64,000 bases of DNA from a gamma proteobacterium symbiont of Ctena orbiculata (GCA_003058525.1 QBVD01000063.1:25842-89841); one strand, 5' to 3'. Counted from the first letter of the stretch, positions 39,083 to 47,730 are shown. Numbers and translations are program-made. Notes: a model not told the origin generated them from the letters alone.

Positions 39083-41347
39083 ATGCTTGATACCCTCCAT
39101 CGTATCGTGAAAGAGGTCAATGCAGCGCCCGACCTGGAACAGGCCCTTGATATCATCGTGACGCAGGTGAAAGGGGCGATCAACACGGATGTCTGTTCGG
39201 TCTATCTAACCGATTTCGAGCGGCGTGAACATGTACTGATGGCGACCAAGGGCTTGCATCGGGATGCTGCCGGCAAGGTAAGACTGCCTTACCACCGTGG
39301 ACTCATCGGCCTGGTCTGTGAGCGGGCGGAACCGGTCAACCTGGCGGATGCGCCCAGTCACAGCCGTTATCTGTTTACCCATGAGACGGGTGAGACCCAG
39401 TACAAGGGTTTTCTTGGCGTGCCCATCATCCAGAATCGCAAAGTGCTGGGCGTGCTGGTGGTGCGTCAGCATATTCAGCGTAGTTTCGAGGATCAGGAGG
39501 TTACCTTTCTTTTTACCCTCGCAGCGCAACTAGCCGGCGCCATCACCTACGCACAGGCCAGTGGCAATCTGGTGACTCAGAGTGATGACCTTGCACCGCC
39601 CAACCGATTTCTTCAGGGGAGACCGGGATCTCCGGGTGTGGCGCTGGGTACTGCCGTTGTCGTCTATCCCCCGGCTGATTTGGATGCGGTGCCGGACAGA
39701 TCGTCGAAGGATCCGGATTGTGAGGAGGAGGAGTTCCGTACAGCGGTTGCCGCCGTGATTCAGGACCTGATGGCAATAGAGGATCGTTTCGAGGAGACGC
39801 TGCCGGCGGAGGACCGTGCTCTGTTCGACGCCTGGCTGATGATGTTGGGAAGTGATTCGCTGATCGGTAATACGGTCAAAAGAATCCATGAGGGTAACTG
39901 GGCGTCGGGGGCGTTGCGTGAAACCATAGAGGAGCATGCCAAAGTCTTTGATGCCATGGAAGATGTCTACCTGAGAGAGCGTGCTTCCGATGTTCGGGAT
40001 CTGGGCAGGCGTATTCTGATGCATCTGCAGCAGAAGGTCGCGGGTCCGACCGACTATCCGGAAAATACGGTACTGGTAGGCGATGAGGTCAGTGCAATGC
40101 AGATGGCTGAGGTACCGCAGGGGCGTCTGGCGGGGGTTGTCTCGGCCCAGGGGGCCAGTTTTTCCCACGTGGCGATATTGGCACGGGCGATGAACGTGCC
40201 GGCTGTGATGGGGCTTAGCGATCTGCCTGTGAATCGGGTTGACGGCCGGTTCGTGATTCTCGAGGGCTATCTTGGTCGTCTCTATGTCTCTCCTGCGTCG
40301 TCAGTGATCCAGGAGTATCAACGACTTGCCAGCGAGGATCAGGCTCTCTTCAAAGAGCTCGAAGCGGAGAAGGACCTGCCCTGTGAGACGACAGACGGCG
40401 CCAAGATACCGCTGTATATGAATACCGGACTGATCTCCGAGCTGGGCTCCCAAGGCAGCTACGAGTCGGAAGGTGTCGGTCTGTATCGCACAGAGCTGCC
40501 ATTCATGGTGCGTGACAGCTTTCCCGGCGAATCGGTGCAGGTGGCAAATTATCAGAGGGTAATGAGTGCTTTTCATCCCCGTCCGGTAACCATTCGCACC
40601 CTCGATATCGGTGGCGATAAACCGCTTCCCTACTTTCCGGTGGAGGAGTCGAACCCATTTTTGGGTTGGCGGGGAATACGCATCTCTCTGGATCATCCCG
40701 AAATATTCCTTACCCAGGTGCGTGCTATCCTGCGTGCCGCTATCGGTCTGGATAACGTCCGTATTCTTCTGCCGATGATCAGCCATGTGCAGGAGGTGGA
40801 TGACGCACTGCTTCTGATTCAGCGTGCCCACGATGAATTGATAGAAGAGGATTATGCCGTAACCATGCCGAAGATCGGTGTGATGATCGAAGTGCCGTCC
40901 GCTGTCTATCAGGTTGATGCTCTGGCGCGCCGGATCGATTTCGTCTCCGTCGGCACCAATGACCTGACCCAGTATCTGCTTGCAGTGGATCGGAACAATG
41001 CCCACGTTGCGGATATCTACGATGATATGCATCCGTCGGTACTGCGGGCGCTTATCCAGATCGTCTCCGGGGCCAAAGCGTATCAGCGTGAAGTCAGCGT
41101 CTGTGGCGAGATGGCGGGTAATCCCGCTGCCGCTGTGCTGTTGATCGGCATGGGTGTGGACAGTCTGAGTATGAATGGGGGCAGTCTGTTACGTGTGAAG
41201 TGGGTATTACGATCAGTCTCCCGCTCCAGGGCCAGGGAATTGCTGCAGGCGGCATTGCGTTGCGAAAAGGTATCCGAAGTCAAACTGCTGCTTGGCAATG
41301 CCTTGGAAGAGATGGGATTGGGTGGCCTGATGCGTGCGGGCAGGTAA
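39083..41347 (+). CDS. ptsP: PTS-Ntr enzyme I with GAF domain
   Basis: Phosphoenolpyruvate-protein phosphotransferase of the nitrogen PTS. Residues about 1-150 are a GAF domain (A-P-D-L-E-Q-A-L-D-I-I-V). The enzyme I part follows: the N-terminal phosphohistidine domain with G-A-S-F-S-H-V-A-I-L-A-R-A-M, whose His is phosphorylated, and the PEP-binding barrel with T-L-D-I-G-G-D-K, N-P-F-L-G-W-R-G-I-R and G-T-N-D-L-T-Q-Y. The C-terminal Cys lies in C-G-E-M-A-G. Length (754 aa) is normal. It phosphorylates NPr and then EIIA-Ntr, which link nitrogen and potassium status to regulation. Confidence 0.96.
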   Translation: MLDTLHRIVKEVNAAPDLEQALDIIVTQVKGAINTDVCSVYLTDFERREHVLMATKGLHRDAAGKVRLPYHRGLIGLVCERAEPVNLADAPSHSRYLFTHETGETQYKGFLGVPIIQNRKVLGVLVVRQHIQRSFEDQEVTFLFTLAAQLAGAITYAQASGNLVTQSDDLAPPNRFLQGRPGSPGVALGTAVVVYPPADLDAVPDRSSKDPDCEEEEFRTAVAAVIQDLMAIEDRFEETLPAEDRALFDAWLMMLGSDSLIGNTVKRIHEGNWASGALRETIEEHAKVFDAMEDVYLRERASDVRDLGRRILMHLQQKVAGPTDYPENTVLVGDEVSAMQMAEVPQGRLAGVVSAQGASFSHVAILARAMNVPAVMGLSDLPVNRVDGRFVILEGYLGRLYVSPASSVIQEYQRLASEDQALFKELEAEKDLPCETTDGAKIPLYMNTGLISELGSQGSYESEGVGLYRTELPFMVRDSFPGESVQVANYQRVMSAFHPRPVTIRTLDIGGDKPLPYFPVEESNPFLGWRGIRISLDHPEIFLTQVRAILRAAIGLDNVRILLPMISHVQEVDDALLLIQRAHDELIEEDYAVTMPKIGVMIEVPSAVYQVDALARRIDFVSVGTNDLTQYLLAVDRNNAHVADIYDDMHPSVLRALIQIVSGAKAYQREVSVCGEMAGNPAAAVLLIGMGVDSLSMNGGSLLRVKWVLRSVSRSRARELLQAALRCEKVSEVKLLLGNALEEMGLGGLMRAGR

Positions 41348-41468
41348 TGGGGTGTTGTAAATCATGGTAATAGGTTCAGCCATTACCAATGATCTACCTC
41401 TTGTCGCGACAGTTTCAGGCTCATATCCGATTCACCGATACTTGATCACAACTTCCTTGGATGATCGC

Positions 41469-42224
41469 TCAGGCGGGTTGATAGGTCAGCGTATCCATTA
41501 AGTCGATCATGAATTCCATCTCTTCCTCCTCGACCTTTACCCAGCTATCGAAACCCAGAGATTGAAGCACTCCACTCCCCTTAGGATCCTCAGACATAGC
41601 CGCCAGCAACTCGCTCAGCCGCTGTTGCTTGTCTGCCAGCTTGGGGCCTATCAATAAGGCATGGTGGATTATATGGATCTGACTGGTGACGAGTGGACGC
41701 AACTGCTTGCGGGTGACGCCAGACAGCGAGTTAAATGCCTCAGCCAGAAAGAAACCCAGATCAACCTGGCCTTGGATCACAGCTTTAGCAACAAGTGGGT
41801 AGCTTTCCTTCTCGTCGCGTTGCGTATTCTCGGCATTGAGTTCGGCCGGTTCAAGCATGATGGCGCACATGAGGTTGACATCGGGATCATCGGTAGCGGC
41901 GATTCGTATTCCGCTGCTTAGGTCTTCCACTACCTGTGTTGGGCTGTCATCCCGTACAGCAATAATCGCTTCATCCGCCACACCGCCGGGCCTGGCCACA
42001 GGCAGGAATCCTTTTTCGCGCACCAGCATGGCCGCATCGTAAGGATTGGCATAGATCAGATCCACCTGGTCGGATTGGATCGCGGATCGCTGATCGTTGA
42101 AATTATTGTATAGCTCCAGATGGATCCCTTCATCAAGGGCCTTCTGCAGCCAGGTGTTGAATATATACCAGCCGGAGATATGATCGGGTGTAAAGTCGGG
42201 GCTTACAGTGAGTTGAAATGGCAT
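41469..42224 (-). CDS. PhnD-like binding protein without signal peptide
   Basis: A 251-aa protein with the two-lobe phosphonate-binding fold (L-T-V-S-P-D-F at the start, D-L-I-Y-A-N-P-Y-D-A in lobe one, L-R-P-L-V-T-S-Q-I-H-I-I in lobe two). The chain begins directly with the fold, with no hydrophobic signal, so it should stay in the cytoplasm. It is the last gene of the GTPase/roadblock operon. A role as a cytosolic ligand sensor is an inference. Confidence 0.82.
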   Translation of the reverse strand: MPFQLTVSPDFTPDHISGWYIFNTWLQKALDEGIHLELYNNFNDQRSAIQSDQVDLIYANPYDAAMLVREKGFLPVARPGGVADEAIIAVRDDSPTQVVEDLSSGIRIAATDDPDVNLMCAIMLEPAELNAENTQRDEKESYPLVAKAVIQGQVDLGFFLAEAFNSLSGVTRKQLRPLVTSQIHIIHHALLIGPKLADKQQRLSELLAAMSEDPKGSGVLQSLGFDSWVKVEEEEMEFMIDLMDTLTYQPA

Positions 42225-42239
42225 TTTGGAATCTCCAGC

Positions 42240-42728
42240 TTAGAATAGGGTTGGGTAGGTCTTGATGCACTCCTCGACCTTTCTCCGCGCAGGTTTACGG
42301 CGGACAGAGGTGTAACCGGTAATCTTGCCGTTACGCACATTGGGGATAACCGTTGCCAATACCCAATAGAAGCCGCCATCTTTTCGCAGATTTTTCACAT
42401 AACCATGCCACTTTTCTCCTTTTTGCACCGTATCCCATAAATCCTTGAAGGCAGCCGGAGGCATATCCGGATGACGCAGTATGTGGTGAGGCTGGCCCAG
42501 CAGCTCATCTTCACTGTAAACGGCCATCTCCACAAAGGAGTGGTTGACCTGGGTGATGATGCCGGCGGGATCGGTACGGGAAACGATGAGGCGTCCATCC
42601 GGATATGGTGACTCGATATCCGTCACCAAAATATGGCGACTGCTGCCATCCTGGAAAGTGAGCGTATGCTCACGGTAATCGCCGACAATGTCGTCAGGGT
42701 TCATATCATGCATGGTAATGAGCTCCAA
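42240..42728 (-). CDS. PAS domain protein, Aer-like
   Basis: A 162-aa soluble protein with a single PAS domain (about 45-150): D-P-A-G-I-I-T-Q-V-N-H-S-F-V-E, G-Q-P-H-H-I-L-R-H-P-D-M-P, W-H-G-Y-V-K-N-L-R-K-D-G-G-F-Y-W-V. The H-x2-L-R-H-P-D-M-P and the end G-Y-T-S-V-R-R-K-P are typical of Aer-type PAS domains, which often hold FAD and sense redox or energy state. There is no output domain. Internal ATGs at 42713 and 42704 are possible starts. It is part of the GTPase operon. Confidence 0.85.
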   Translation of the reverse strand: MELITMHDMNPDDIVGDYREHTLTFQDGSSRHILVTDIESPYPDGRLIVSRTDPAGIITQVNHSFVEMAVYSEDELLGQPHHILRHPDMPPAAFKDLWDTVQKGEKWHGYVKNLRKDGGFYWVLATVIPNVRNGKITGYTSVRRKPARRKVEECIKTYPTLF

Positions 42729-42748
42729 GTGATCTCACTGAATCAAAG

Positions 42749-43111
42749 TTAGATGAGTTTTGAGATACCTTCCGCCGCTCGTTTTACATCAAGGAAGATC
42801 AAACCAAGTTTTGTGCTGGATTTTGCCAGAACGGATATGACCGCCTCTTCACCTGCATGGGTCATGATGACATAGCCTTGATTACCCTTAATCAATACCT
42901 GTTCAAGTTCCCCACGGGCCAGTTCTTGGGCAGTTCGGTCACCCAGGGAGAGCATGGCTGCACTCATCGCGCCCACCCGGTCCTCATCCAGATTAGCGGG
43001 TAGCAGGGAGGCCATGATCAGGCCGTCAGTAGAGATGACTGCAGAGGCCTCAATGTCTGCAGAGGTGCCGTTGAGTTCACTCAGTATCGATGCCAACATG
43101 TCTTCACGCAT
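42749..43111 (-). CDS. Roadblock/LC7 domain protein
   Basis: A 120-aa Roadblock/LC7 fold protein: A-S-A-V-I-S-T-D-G-L-I-M-A-S, D-R-V-G-A-M-S-A-A-M-L-S-L-G, and G-Y-V-I-M-T-H-A-G-E-E-A-V-I-S-V. In bacteria these proteins (MglB-like) control small Ras-like GTPases, and one such GTPase is encoded 0.8 kb upstream in the same operon. It is likely its regulator or scaffold. Confidence 0.9.
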   Translation of the reverse strand: MREDMLASILSELNGTSADIEASAVISTDGLIMASLLPANLDEDRVGAMSAAMLSLGDRTAQELARGELEQVLIKGNQGYVIMTHAGEEAVISVLAKSSTKLGLIFLDVKRAAEGISKLI

Positions 43112-43157
43112 TGTCGTTTACTCCTGGAGTGGTATAAAAAAAATTACAGCTAAGGTT

Positions 43158-43292
43158 CTATTTGGTGTAAGTACTGACCATATTGTTGAGCTGTGTCCGG
43201 CTCATGCCCGTTATCCGGAAGAGTTGGTCAAGCTCTTCGGCCAGGCGGAATGAATCACAGAGCTTTCGCTCCACCCTGTTGATGTCAACCAT
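43158..43292 (-). CDS. Small helical protein, 44 aa, inside the GTPase operon
   Basis: A short frame missed by length filters. The ATG overlaps the stop of the preceding gene (AATGGTTGA), as expected for coupled translation, and the stop leaves 46 bases before the roadblock gene. The peptide begins M-V-D-I-N-R-V-E-R-K-L and is amphipathic and helical. No family is recognised. The coupled position is the main evidence. Confidence 0.55.
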   Translation of the reverse strand: MVDINRVERKLCDSFRLAEELDQLFRITGMSRTQLNNMVSTYTK

Positions 43293-43947
43293 TGTCGGTT
43301 TGGTTCTCCCATAGTTTTTCTGTCGAGTAACGCAGGGTTAGTGTCCACACCAGATCGCGAAATGCCGGTTGATTGAGACAGGGACGGTCTTCGATAACCA
43401 GCACAAAGCGTTGTTGGCCGATATGCAGGGGCCAGAATCCAAGCTGGCTGTTGCCTGAGGCGTCAGCCAGCGTCCAAGCTTGTTGATTAAGGCCCAAGTT
43501 ATTGGCGAGCAAGTGTTGGTGTCGTTCATAGAGGGAACCCAGATCGGCACTGACGGCGGATAGCGCTTCGGCGGCTTCATGCGGTATACCACTGGTTGCA
43601 AGGTAGAATCCCTGGTTGTCTGCCAGCAGCGCCTTGCCAGTGAAGGAAACCTGCTTCAACAGTTCAGGCAGTACATCCTCCAACGGGCCCACCGGTGCCG
43701 ACAGGGGGGAGTCGAGTCCAGTTAACCAGCCGAGGTCCTGTAGCCTGGAGATCAGCTCCACAGTCGCTTGCTGATCCAGTCCACTCCAGTTGGTAAGACG
43801 TTCACTATCTGCAATCGGACATCTGTTTTGCGCCAGAATGCCAAACAACAATCGTCTTGCCGGTTCCATATGGCTTGAACTCGCCGCATAGAAGGTGCCT
43901 GCAGGGGTGGGTTCCAAATAGGCAGAGGTATCCAGGTTCATGGTCAT
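43285..43947 (-). CDS. Roadblock-like protein with winged-helix-like N-terminus
   Basis: A 220-aa protein. The N-terminal half (about 25-80) looks like a small helical or winged-helix segment (L-L-F-G-I-L-A-Q-N and L-I-S-R-L-Q-D-L-G-W-L). The C-terminal half (about 95-215) has a roadblock-like strand order with L-L-A-D-N-Q-G-F-Y-L-A-T-S-G and R-F-V-L-V-I-E-D-R-P. No named family was recognised. It follows the GTPase gene by 4 bases, suggesting the products act together. Confidence 0.72.
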   Translation of the reverse strand: MTMNLDTSAYLEPTPAGTFYAASSSHMEPARRLLFGILAQNRCPIADSERLTNWSGLDQQATVELISRLQDLGWLTGLDSPLSAPVGPLEDVLPELLKQVSFTGKALLADNQGFYLATSGIPHEAAEALSAVSADLGSLYERHQHLLANNLGLNQQAWTLADASGNSQLGFWPLHIGQQRFVLVIEDRPCLNQPAFRDLVWTLTLRYSTEKLWENQTDNG

Positions 43948-43951
43948 GTCA

Positions 43952-44491
43952 TTAGTTCGCCAACGTGGGATCTAGGGAGTAGAGCAGAGACTGCACCAGT
44001 AGAGAGACATCGCCCTTTTTGCGGGCATCCACCTCCAATAGCGGCAGCGTGGACCAGCCGAGGGCAGACAGTTCTCGTTGATAATCGCCAATTGTCGGGG
44101 TGGACTTTTCATCCATACGGGTAATACCGATGGAAACCGCTGTACAGCCGATAAAATCTTTAAAGGCATCAAGAAAAAAGTGGAGATCGCGAAACGGTTC
44201 GATCCGTGAATTGTCGATCAGCAATACCAAGCCGAGTCCGCCTTGTGTGAGAATGTCCCACATAAAGTCAAAACGCTCCTGACCGGGGGTGCCGTATAAG
44301 TGGATGCGCTCTTCTCCAGCCAACTGCATAATGCCGTAATCCATCGCGACTGTGGTTTGGGATTTGCGATCTTTCGTCATGTCGCTGGCCAACTCATCAG
44401 TGGTAACCATGGGCACATCTGACAGCACGCTGATAGCCGTTGTTTTACCGGCGCCTACAGGGCCGGTGAATATGATTTTATAATTTGCCAT
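43952..44491 (-). CDS. Small Ras-like GTPase (MglA/Rab-like)
   Basis: A 179-aa soluble P-loop GTPase. G1 is G-P-V-G-A-G-K-T-T at residues 10-18. G2 is a Thr in the T-T-D-E-L region. G3 is Y-G-T-P-G-Q-E-R-F, with Tyr-Gly in place of the usual Asp-Thr start. G4 is T-R-M-D. The core resembles the bacterial group of Rab/Arf-like GTPases paired with roadblock proteins. No lipid anchor is evident. It is the centre of the operon and is predicted to switch with one or more of the roadblock-type neighbours. Confidence 0.93.
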   Translation of the reverse strand: MANYKIIFTGPVGAGKTTAISVLSDVPMVTTDELASDMTKDRKSQTTVAMDYGIMQLAGEERIHLYGTPGQERFDFMWDILTQGGLGLVLLIDNSRIEPFRDLHFFLDAFKDFIGCTAVSIGITRMDEKSTPTIGDYQRELSALGWSTLPLLEVDARKKGDVSLLVQSLLYSLDPTLAN

Positions 44492-44520
44492 AGGGTTTCA
44501 TGATCCGGTTTCAGTATTCA

Positions 44521-45732
44521 TCATGCAGCACGCAGATGATTCAGGATGCGCCCCAGCAGTCCTTTACGCGAAGGCTCCGCTTTTTGCATCTGAACCATTT
44601 CCTCACCCCCGGGTACTTGTTGAAGTTGTACCAAGCCCAAGTTATGGCAAGCGGAGTAAAAGGCACAGACATAGCGCGCTTCCATGCCCAAGGTGTCCGC
44701 AGTCTGGGCCAGGGAAACCGGGGTTCTGGACCACAACGCGGCGATACGAAGAAATGGTGAAATGCTCAATAGCCGGGTTAAATTAGGCCACTGCCGTAGA
44801 TGTACCGGAGCATGAATGTCCGTGTTAAGCGGGAGGCGGCCGCGGGCACTCCATAAGGTCACTTTCCAAAGCAACGCATCCATATTCTGAGGTGTCTGCT
44901 TACTGAGTCGCAACAGGTTGCTTTCGCTGACGCGAGGATTCTCGAAATGAATCTCGTCCGGTTTGACTGCCATGAGGCAGCGTGGGCGTAGCCTGGAATC
45001 ACTGAGGTCAGTCAAAGCAACACCGGCTTTTGGCAGCAGGGTGATACTTTTTCCACCAGGCAGGTGGAGTGCGATCGGATATGCATCTTTCCGGCAGCGT
45101 GCTATGGCGGTCTCCAGGATGTGTTGGAATAGGTTTTGGGAATCATAAAAAAGCTTGTCGCGGTCTGCTCCATTGACTAAGTCTGTACTGGTTTCAGTAC
45201 CGCAACACTCATGGGTGATACGGGTTAGAGTTTCAAGGTTGCGTACGGCATTTTGAGTGTCGTTGGCTGCGAACCCTACCGGCATTCGTTTCTCTTCAGT
45301 ATCGGGCTGTCCGATAGTGATCGGTTGTACTGATGGCTTGGGGGGAGAGTCGGCTTTTTGGATTTTAACCGGTGTTTTTGTTTCGGCATCTGCGTTTTTA
45401 TGGATTGGTTCATTGCGATAAAAGTCAATAATTGTCTTGAGTGAATCGACCTTTATGGGTTTACGCAGGAACTGCACACCATCAATCTCTCGATCACGCA
45501 CCGAGAGTGCGAGCATAGGGCGGTGAGGATAGTGGTTGCGCTGATGCTGAAGTAGTTTTTTACCGTTTAAACTGTCTAAATCCAGGATACACAACTGCGC
45601 CTGTTGTTCCGGCACTATGGTATACTTATCTTTGTTCTGCCTTTGGAGGAACAGTTCGAGCATGGCCATATCCCTATCGCTTACTCCCAATAGTGCTATT
45701 TTGAATAGCTTTTGATCGTTTCGAGCAGACAT
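44521..45732 (-). CDS. Protein with degenerate receiver-like N-terminus
   Basis: The first 110 residues of this 403-aa protein resemble a response-regulator receiver: F-K-I-A-L-L-G-V-S at the start, L-C-I-L-D-L-D-S-L with a possible phospho-Asp, and F-L-R-K-P-I with the conserved Lys. The acidic pair at the beginning is missing. A proline-rich linker (about 120-155) leads to an unassigned domain, with a small winged-helix-like segment near residue 345. The function is not known; it may take a phosphorylation-independent signal in the GTPase system. Confidence 0.72.
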   Translation of the reverse strand: MSARNDQKLFKIALLGVSDRDMAMLELFLQRQNKDKYTIVPEQQAQLCILDLDSLNGKKLLQHQRNHYPHRPMLALSVRDREIDGVQFLRKPIKVDSLKTIIDFYRNEPIHKNADAETKTPVKIQKADSPPKPSVQPITIGQPDTEEKRMPVGFAANDTQNAVRNLETLTRITHECCGTETSTDLVNGADRDKLFYDSQNLFQHILETAIARCRKDAYPIALHLPGGKSITLLPKAGVALTDLSDSRLRPRCLMAVKPDEIHFENPRVSESNLLRLSKQTPQNMDALLWKVTLWSARGRLPLNTDIHAPVHLRQWPNLTRLLSISPFLRIAALWSRTPVSLAQTADTLGMEARYVCAFYSACHNLGLVQLQQVPGGEEMVQMQKAEPSRKGLLGRILNHLRAA

Positions 45733-45741
45733 AAATATTCC

Positions 45742-46473
45742 TCAATTTTCCAGCTTACTGCGTGTCTGATTCCATTCTTCAAGCGCAATAGCAATGTTGT
45801 TGCCAAGCCTCTCCTGCATGCGTATCAGGTCTTCAAGTGAACGTGTATGGCTATACAGTTCCAGTAATTCGTGATGCAGTTCAGGTGTTTTTGGTGCTTC
45901 TATCAGTGCCTCTTCCAGGATCTGCTGTGCCTTGGATACATCGCCAAAATTAAGCTCTTCTCTCGCTAGGTCCAATGGGTTTTGTCGTTTTAAGCTGGGC
46001 GCGGTTCGAGAGGTTTCTTTTTTTACGAGAACTGTATTCCCCGCAAAAAAGTTGCCCAGTACAGAGTGGCGGCTGGTGGGCAGCGGTTGATCAGGCCGCA
46101 GACCAGGCTTATAGTGCTTGAGAAACAGGTCATAGCGGTCTTGCGGCAGTATTTTTTTCAATTGTCGTAAAAGGCTGCCCCGTAGACTGATGCCCTTGTC
46201 GCCAAGTACCAAGTGAAGGTCCAGCATGGCGCCGAATGATGCATCAGCCTCATTGCATGCCAAGTGTAAGCGGACTCTACGCACATGGTTGATCAGGTTG
46301 AATGGTTCGCGTGCGACAGAATATGCTAGATGTTTCGCCCACAAGTTCAGGTCAACACCTTTCGGAATGGTTAAATCCCATTGAGGCTGATCAATGAAGG
46401 CCATCTGCATCGGATATCCGGCCATCTCAGCAGAGTGTTCATCAATTTGAGGATTTTTTAGAGCGTCTGACAT
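45742..46473 (-). CDS. FimV/TPR-like protein, first gene of the GTPase operon
   Basis: A 243-aa cytoplasmic protein. Residues about 160-200 carry N-P-L-D-L-A-R-E-E-L-N-F-G-D and A-Q-Q-I-L-E-E-A-L, the motif of the FimV C-terminal domain, which occurs in polar and twitching-motility scaffolds. The N-terminal 130 residues are unassigned. I chose ATG at 46473, which has AGGTGG five bases upstream, over GTG at 46482. The start codon lies inside one arm of a long-range inverted repeat. Confidence 0.78.
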   Translation of the reverse strand: MSDALKNPQIDEHSAEMAGYPMQMAFIDQPQWDLTIPKGVDLNLWAKHLAYSVAREPFNLINHVRRVRLHLACNEADASFGAMLDLHLVLGDKGISLRGSLLRQLKKILPQDRYDLFLKHYKPGLRPDQPLPTSRHSVLGNFFAGNTVLVKKETSRTAPSLKRQNPLDLAREELNFGDVSKAQQILEEALIEAPKTPELHHELLELYSHTRSLEDLIRMQERLGNNIAIALEEWNQTRSKLEN

Positions 46474-46582
46474 TAAAGCCACCTAATATCCATGTTCCCC
46501 TGAATGTCGCGAAACCGGGCAAGCAGAGGCCCCTTCATTAATCCAGGGTAAAGAGTTGATTAAATTAAGCTTTAATGTCAGA
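46466..46582 (-). promoter_or_regulatory. Leader inverted repeat covering the start codon
   Basis: GCTTTAATGTCAGA (46569-46582 on the plus strand) is a perfect 14-bp inverted repeat of TCTGACATTAAAGC (46466-46479). On the minus-strand mRNA the second arm includes the ATG of the FimV-like gene. If the transcript begins upstream of 46582, pairing would bury the start codon. Confidence 0.55.
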
Positions 46583-46975
46583 TAGAAGGATCAGCCTACA
46601 CCCTTGAGTGCATCCCTTCAGTATTCCGTATGGTGGTCTGTCGCTCCAGAGAGGTTCTGGACATGTATCAGCCTAAAGATTTCCAGTTTTAACGGTAAGG
46701 ATGACAATATCTTTAGTACTTTTGTGACTTAGATCACGCATTATTCGAAGTAATGGTTGAAAGAAGAAGTTAATTCTGGATGTGTTTTCACGCGGTTGAA
46801 TATGTGATGTCTGATTTATAGGCGGCCGTCGAGGGCTGTGGCGGCTAGTTCCTTAAAGCATGCAGGCACTTGCCGCACACTGGTCATGCTCATGGCGTAG
46901 AAGGAATGGAGAGTTTATGTGCTGCCTTTTCAGGTCACGGGTATAAAGTTGTAGATAAGGCAGCAACTCAATTGT
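46483..46975. other. Intergenic region upstream of the GTPase operon
   Basis: Nearly 500 bases with the leader repeat on the left and a CRP-like site in the middle, both listed separately. Nothing supports a gene here; the right third is unremarkable. Confidence 0.4.
46723..46738. promoter_or_regulatory. CRP/Vfr-like binding site
   Basis: TGTGACTTAGATCACG fits the CRP consensus TGTGA-N6-TCACA at nine of ten half-site bases. It lies about 250 bases upstream of the GTPase operon start, which is far for direct activation. Confidence 0.5.
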
Positions 46976-47644
46976 TTAAAGAGAACCCCAGCTGCTGCGG
47001 CGTCTTTGGAATCGCAGATGCGGCAGGATCAGGCCAATCAAAATGCCGGCAATGATGACACCCGCACCGATAAGGAACCAGTCACGTGTGGCCTCATTGC
47101 TGAGATCGCGGTTTTCCTGCTTTAGCTCCTCCGCTTCACGGGTCAGATCGGCAACCTGTTTGCGCAGTTCATTGCGTTCGTTGGAGATGCGAATCGCATT
47201 GGAAGCGGTTCTCTGGATGCTTTGCAGCTCCTGTTCCTGCTTGTCCTTGGTCTGTTGCAGCTTTTTGTGTGAGGCAAGCAGTTCACGGTGATTCTTCTGC
47301 AGGTCGGCAAGGTTACGCCGCAGTTCTCCCGGAGCTGCCTTCAACGCATCAATCTCTTTGCGCATGGTCTCCAATTGGGTACGGGCGACAGGTTCACTCA
47401 GCAGTTGCCTGGTTAGCACGAAGCCCTCTTTGGTGCCCACCCGAACCTTGCTGTAGCCGCTCTCCTTGTTGGTGGAGATGACCTCCACTGCAGTGCCGGT
47501 GTTGATGTAGCGGGTTATGCGGTGTTTGATACTCTCGCCGGTACGCATGGCGATTTTGAAGTCGTCGGTAACATAGTAGGTTTTTGCCTGAACCACCGCA
47601 GGCAGTAGCAGCAGGCAGAAGATCGAAATAGTGAATCTCTTCAT
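46976..47644 (-). CDS. SH3-domain and coiled-coil protein (TIGR04211 type)
   Basis: A 222-aa envelope protein. It has a signal peptide (about 1-20, cut after V-Q-A), a bacterial SH3 domain (Y-Y-V-T-D-D-F-K-I-A-M-R-T-G to F-V-L-T-R-Q-L), a coiled coil of about 100 residues (L-E-T-M-R-K-E-I-D-A-L onward), and a C-terminal membrane helix with the family end W-F-L-I-G-A-G-V. This is the usual layout of the YgiM-like family. The role is thought to be in the envelope; substrate unknown. Confidence 0.92.
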   Translation of the reverse strand: MKRFTISIFCLLLLPAVVQAKTYYVTDDFKIAMRTGESIKHRITRYINTGTAVEVISTNKESGYSKVRVGTKEGFVLTRQLLSEPVARTQLETMRKEIDALKAAPGELRRNLADLQKNHRELLASHKKLQQTKDKQEQELQSIQRTASNAIRISNERNELRKQVADLTREAEELKQENRDLSNEATRDWFLIGAGVIIAGILIGLILPHLRFQRRRSSWGSL

Positions 47645-47730
47645 GGCAATCTCTCAGTCCGACGATTATCGGGCATTTTACAACTCTAAGCGTTCCTTGT
47701 TACCAAACAGACCACATTTTAACAGGCTGT

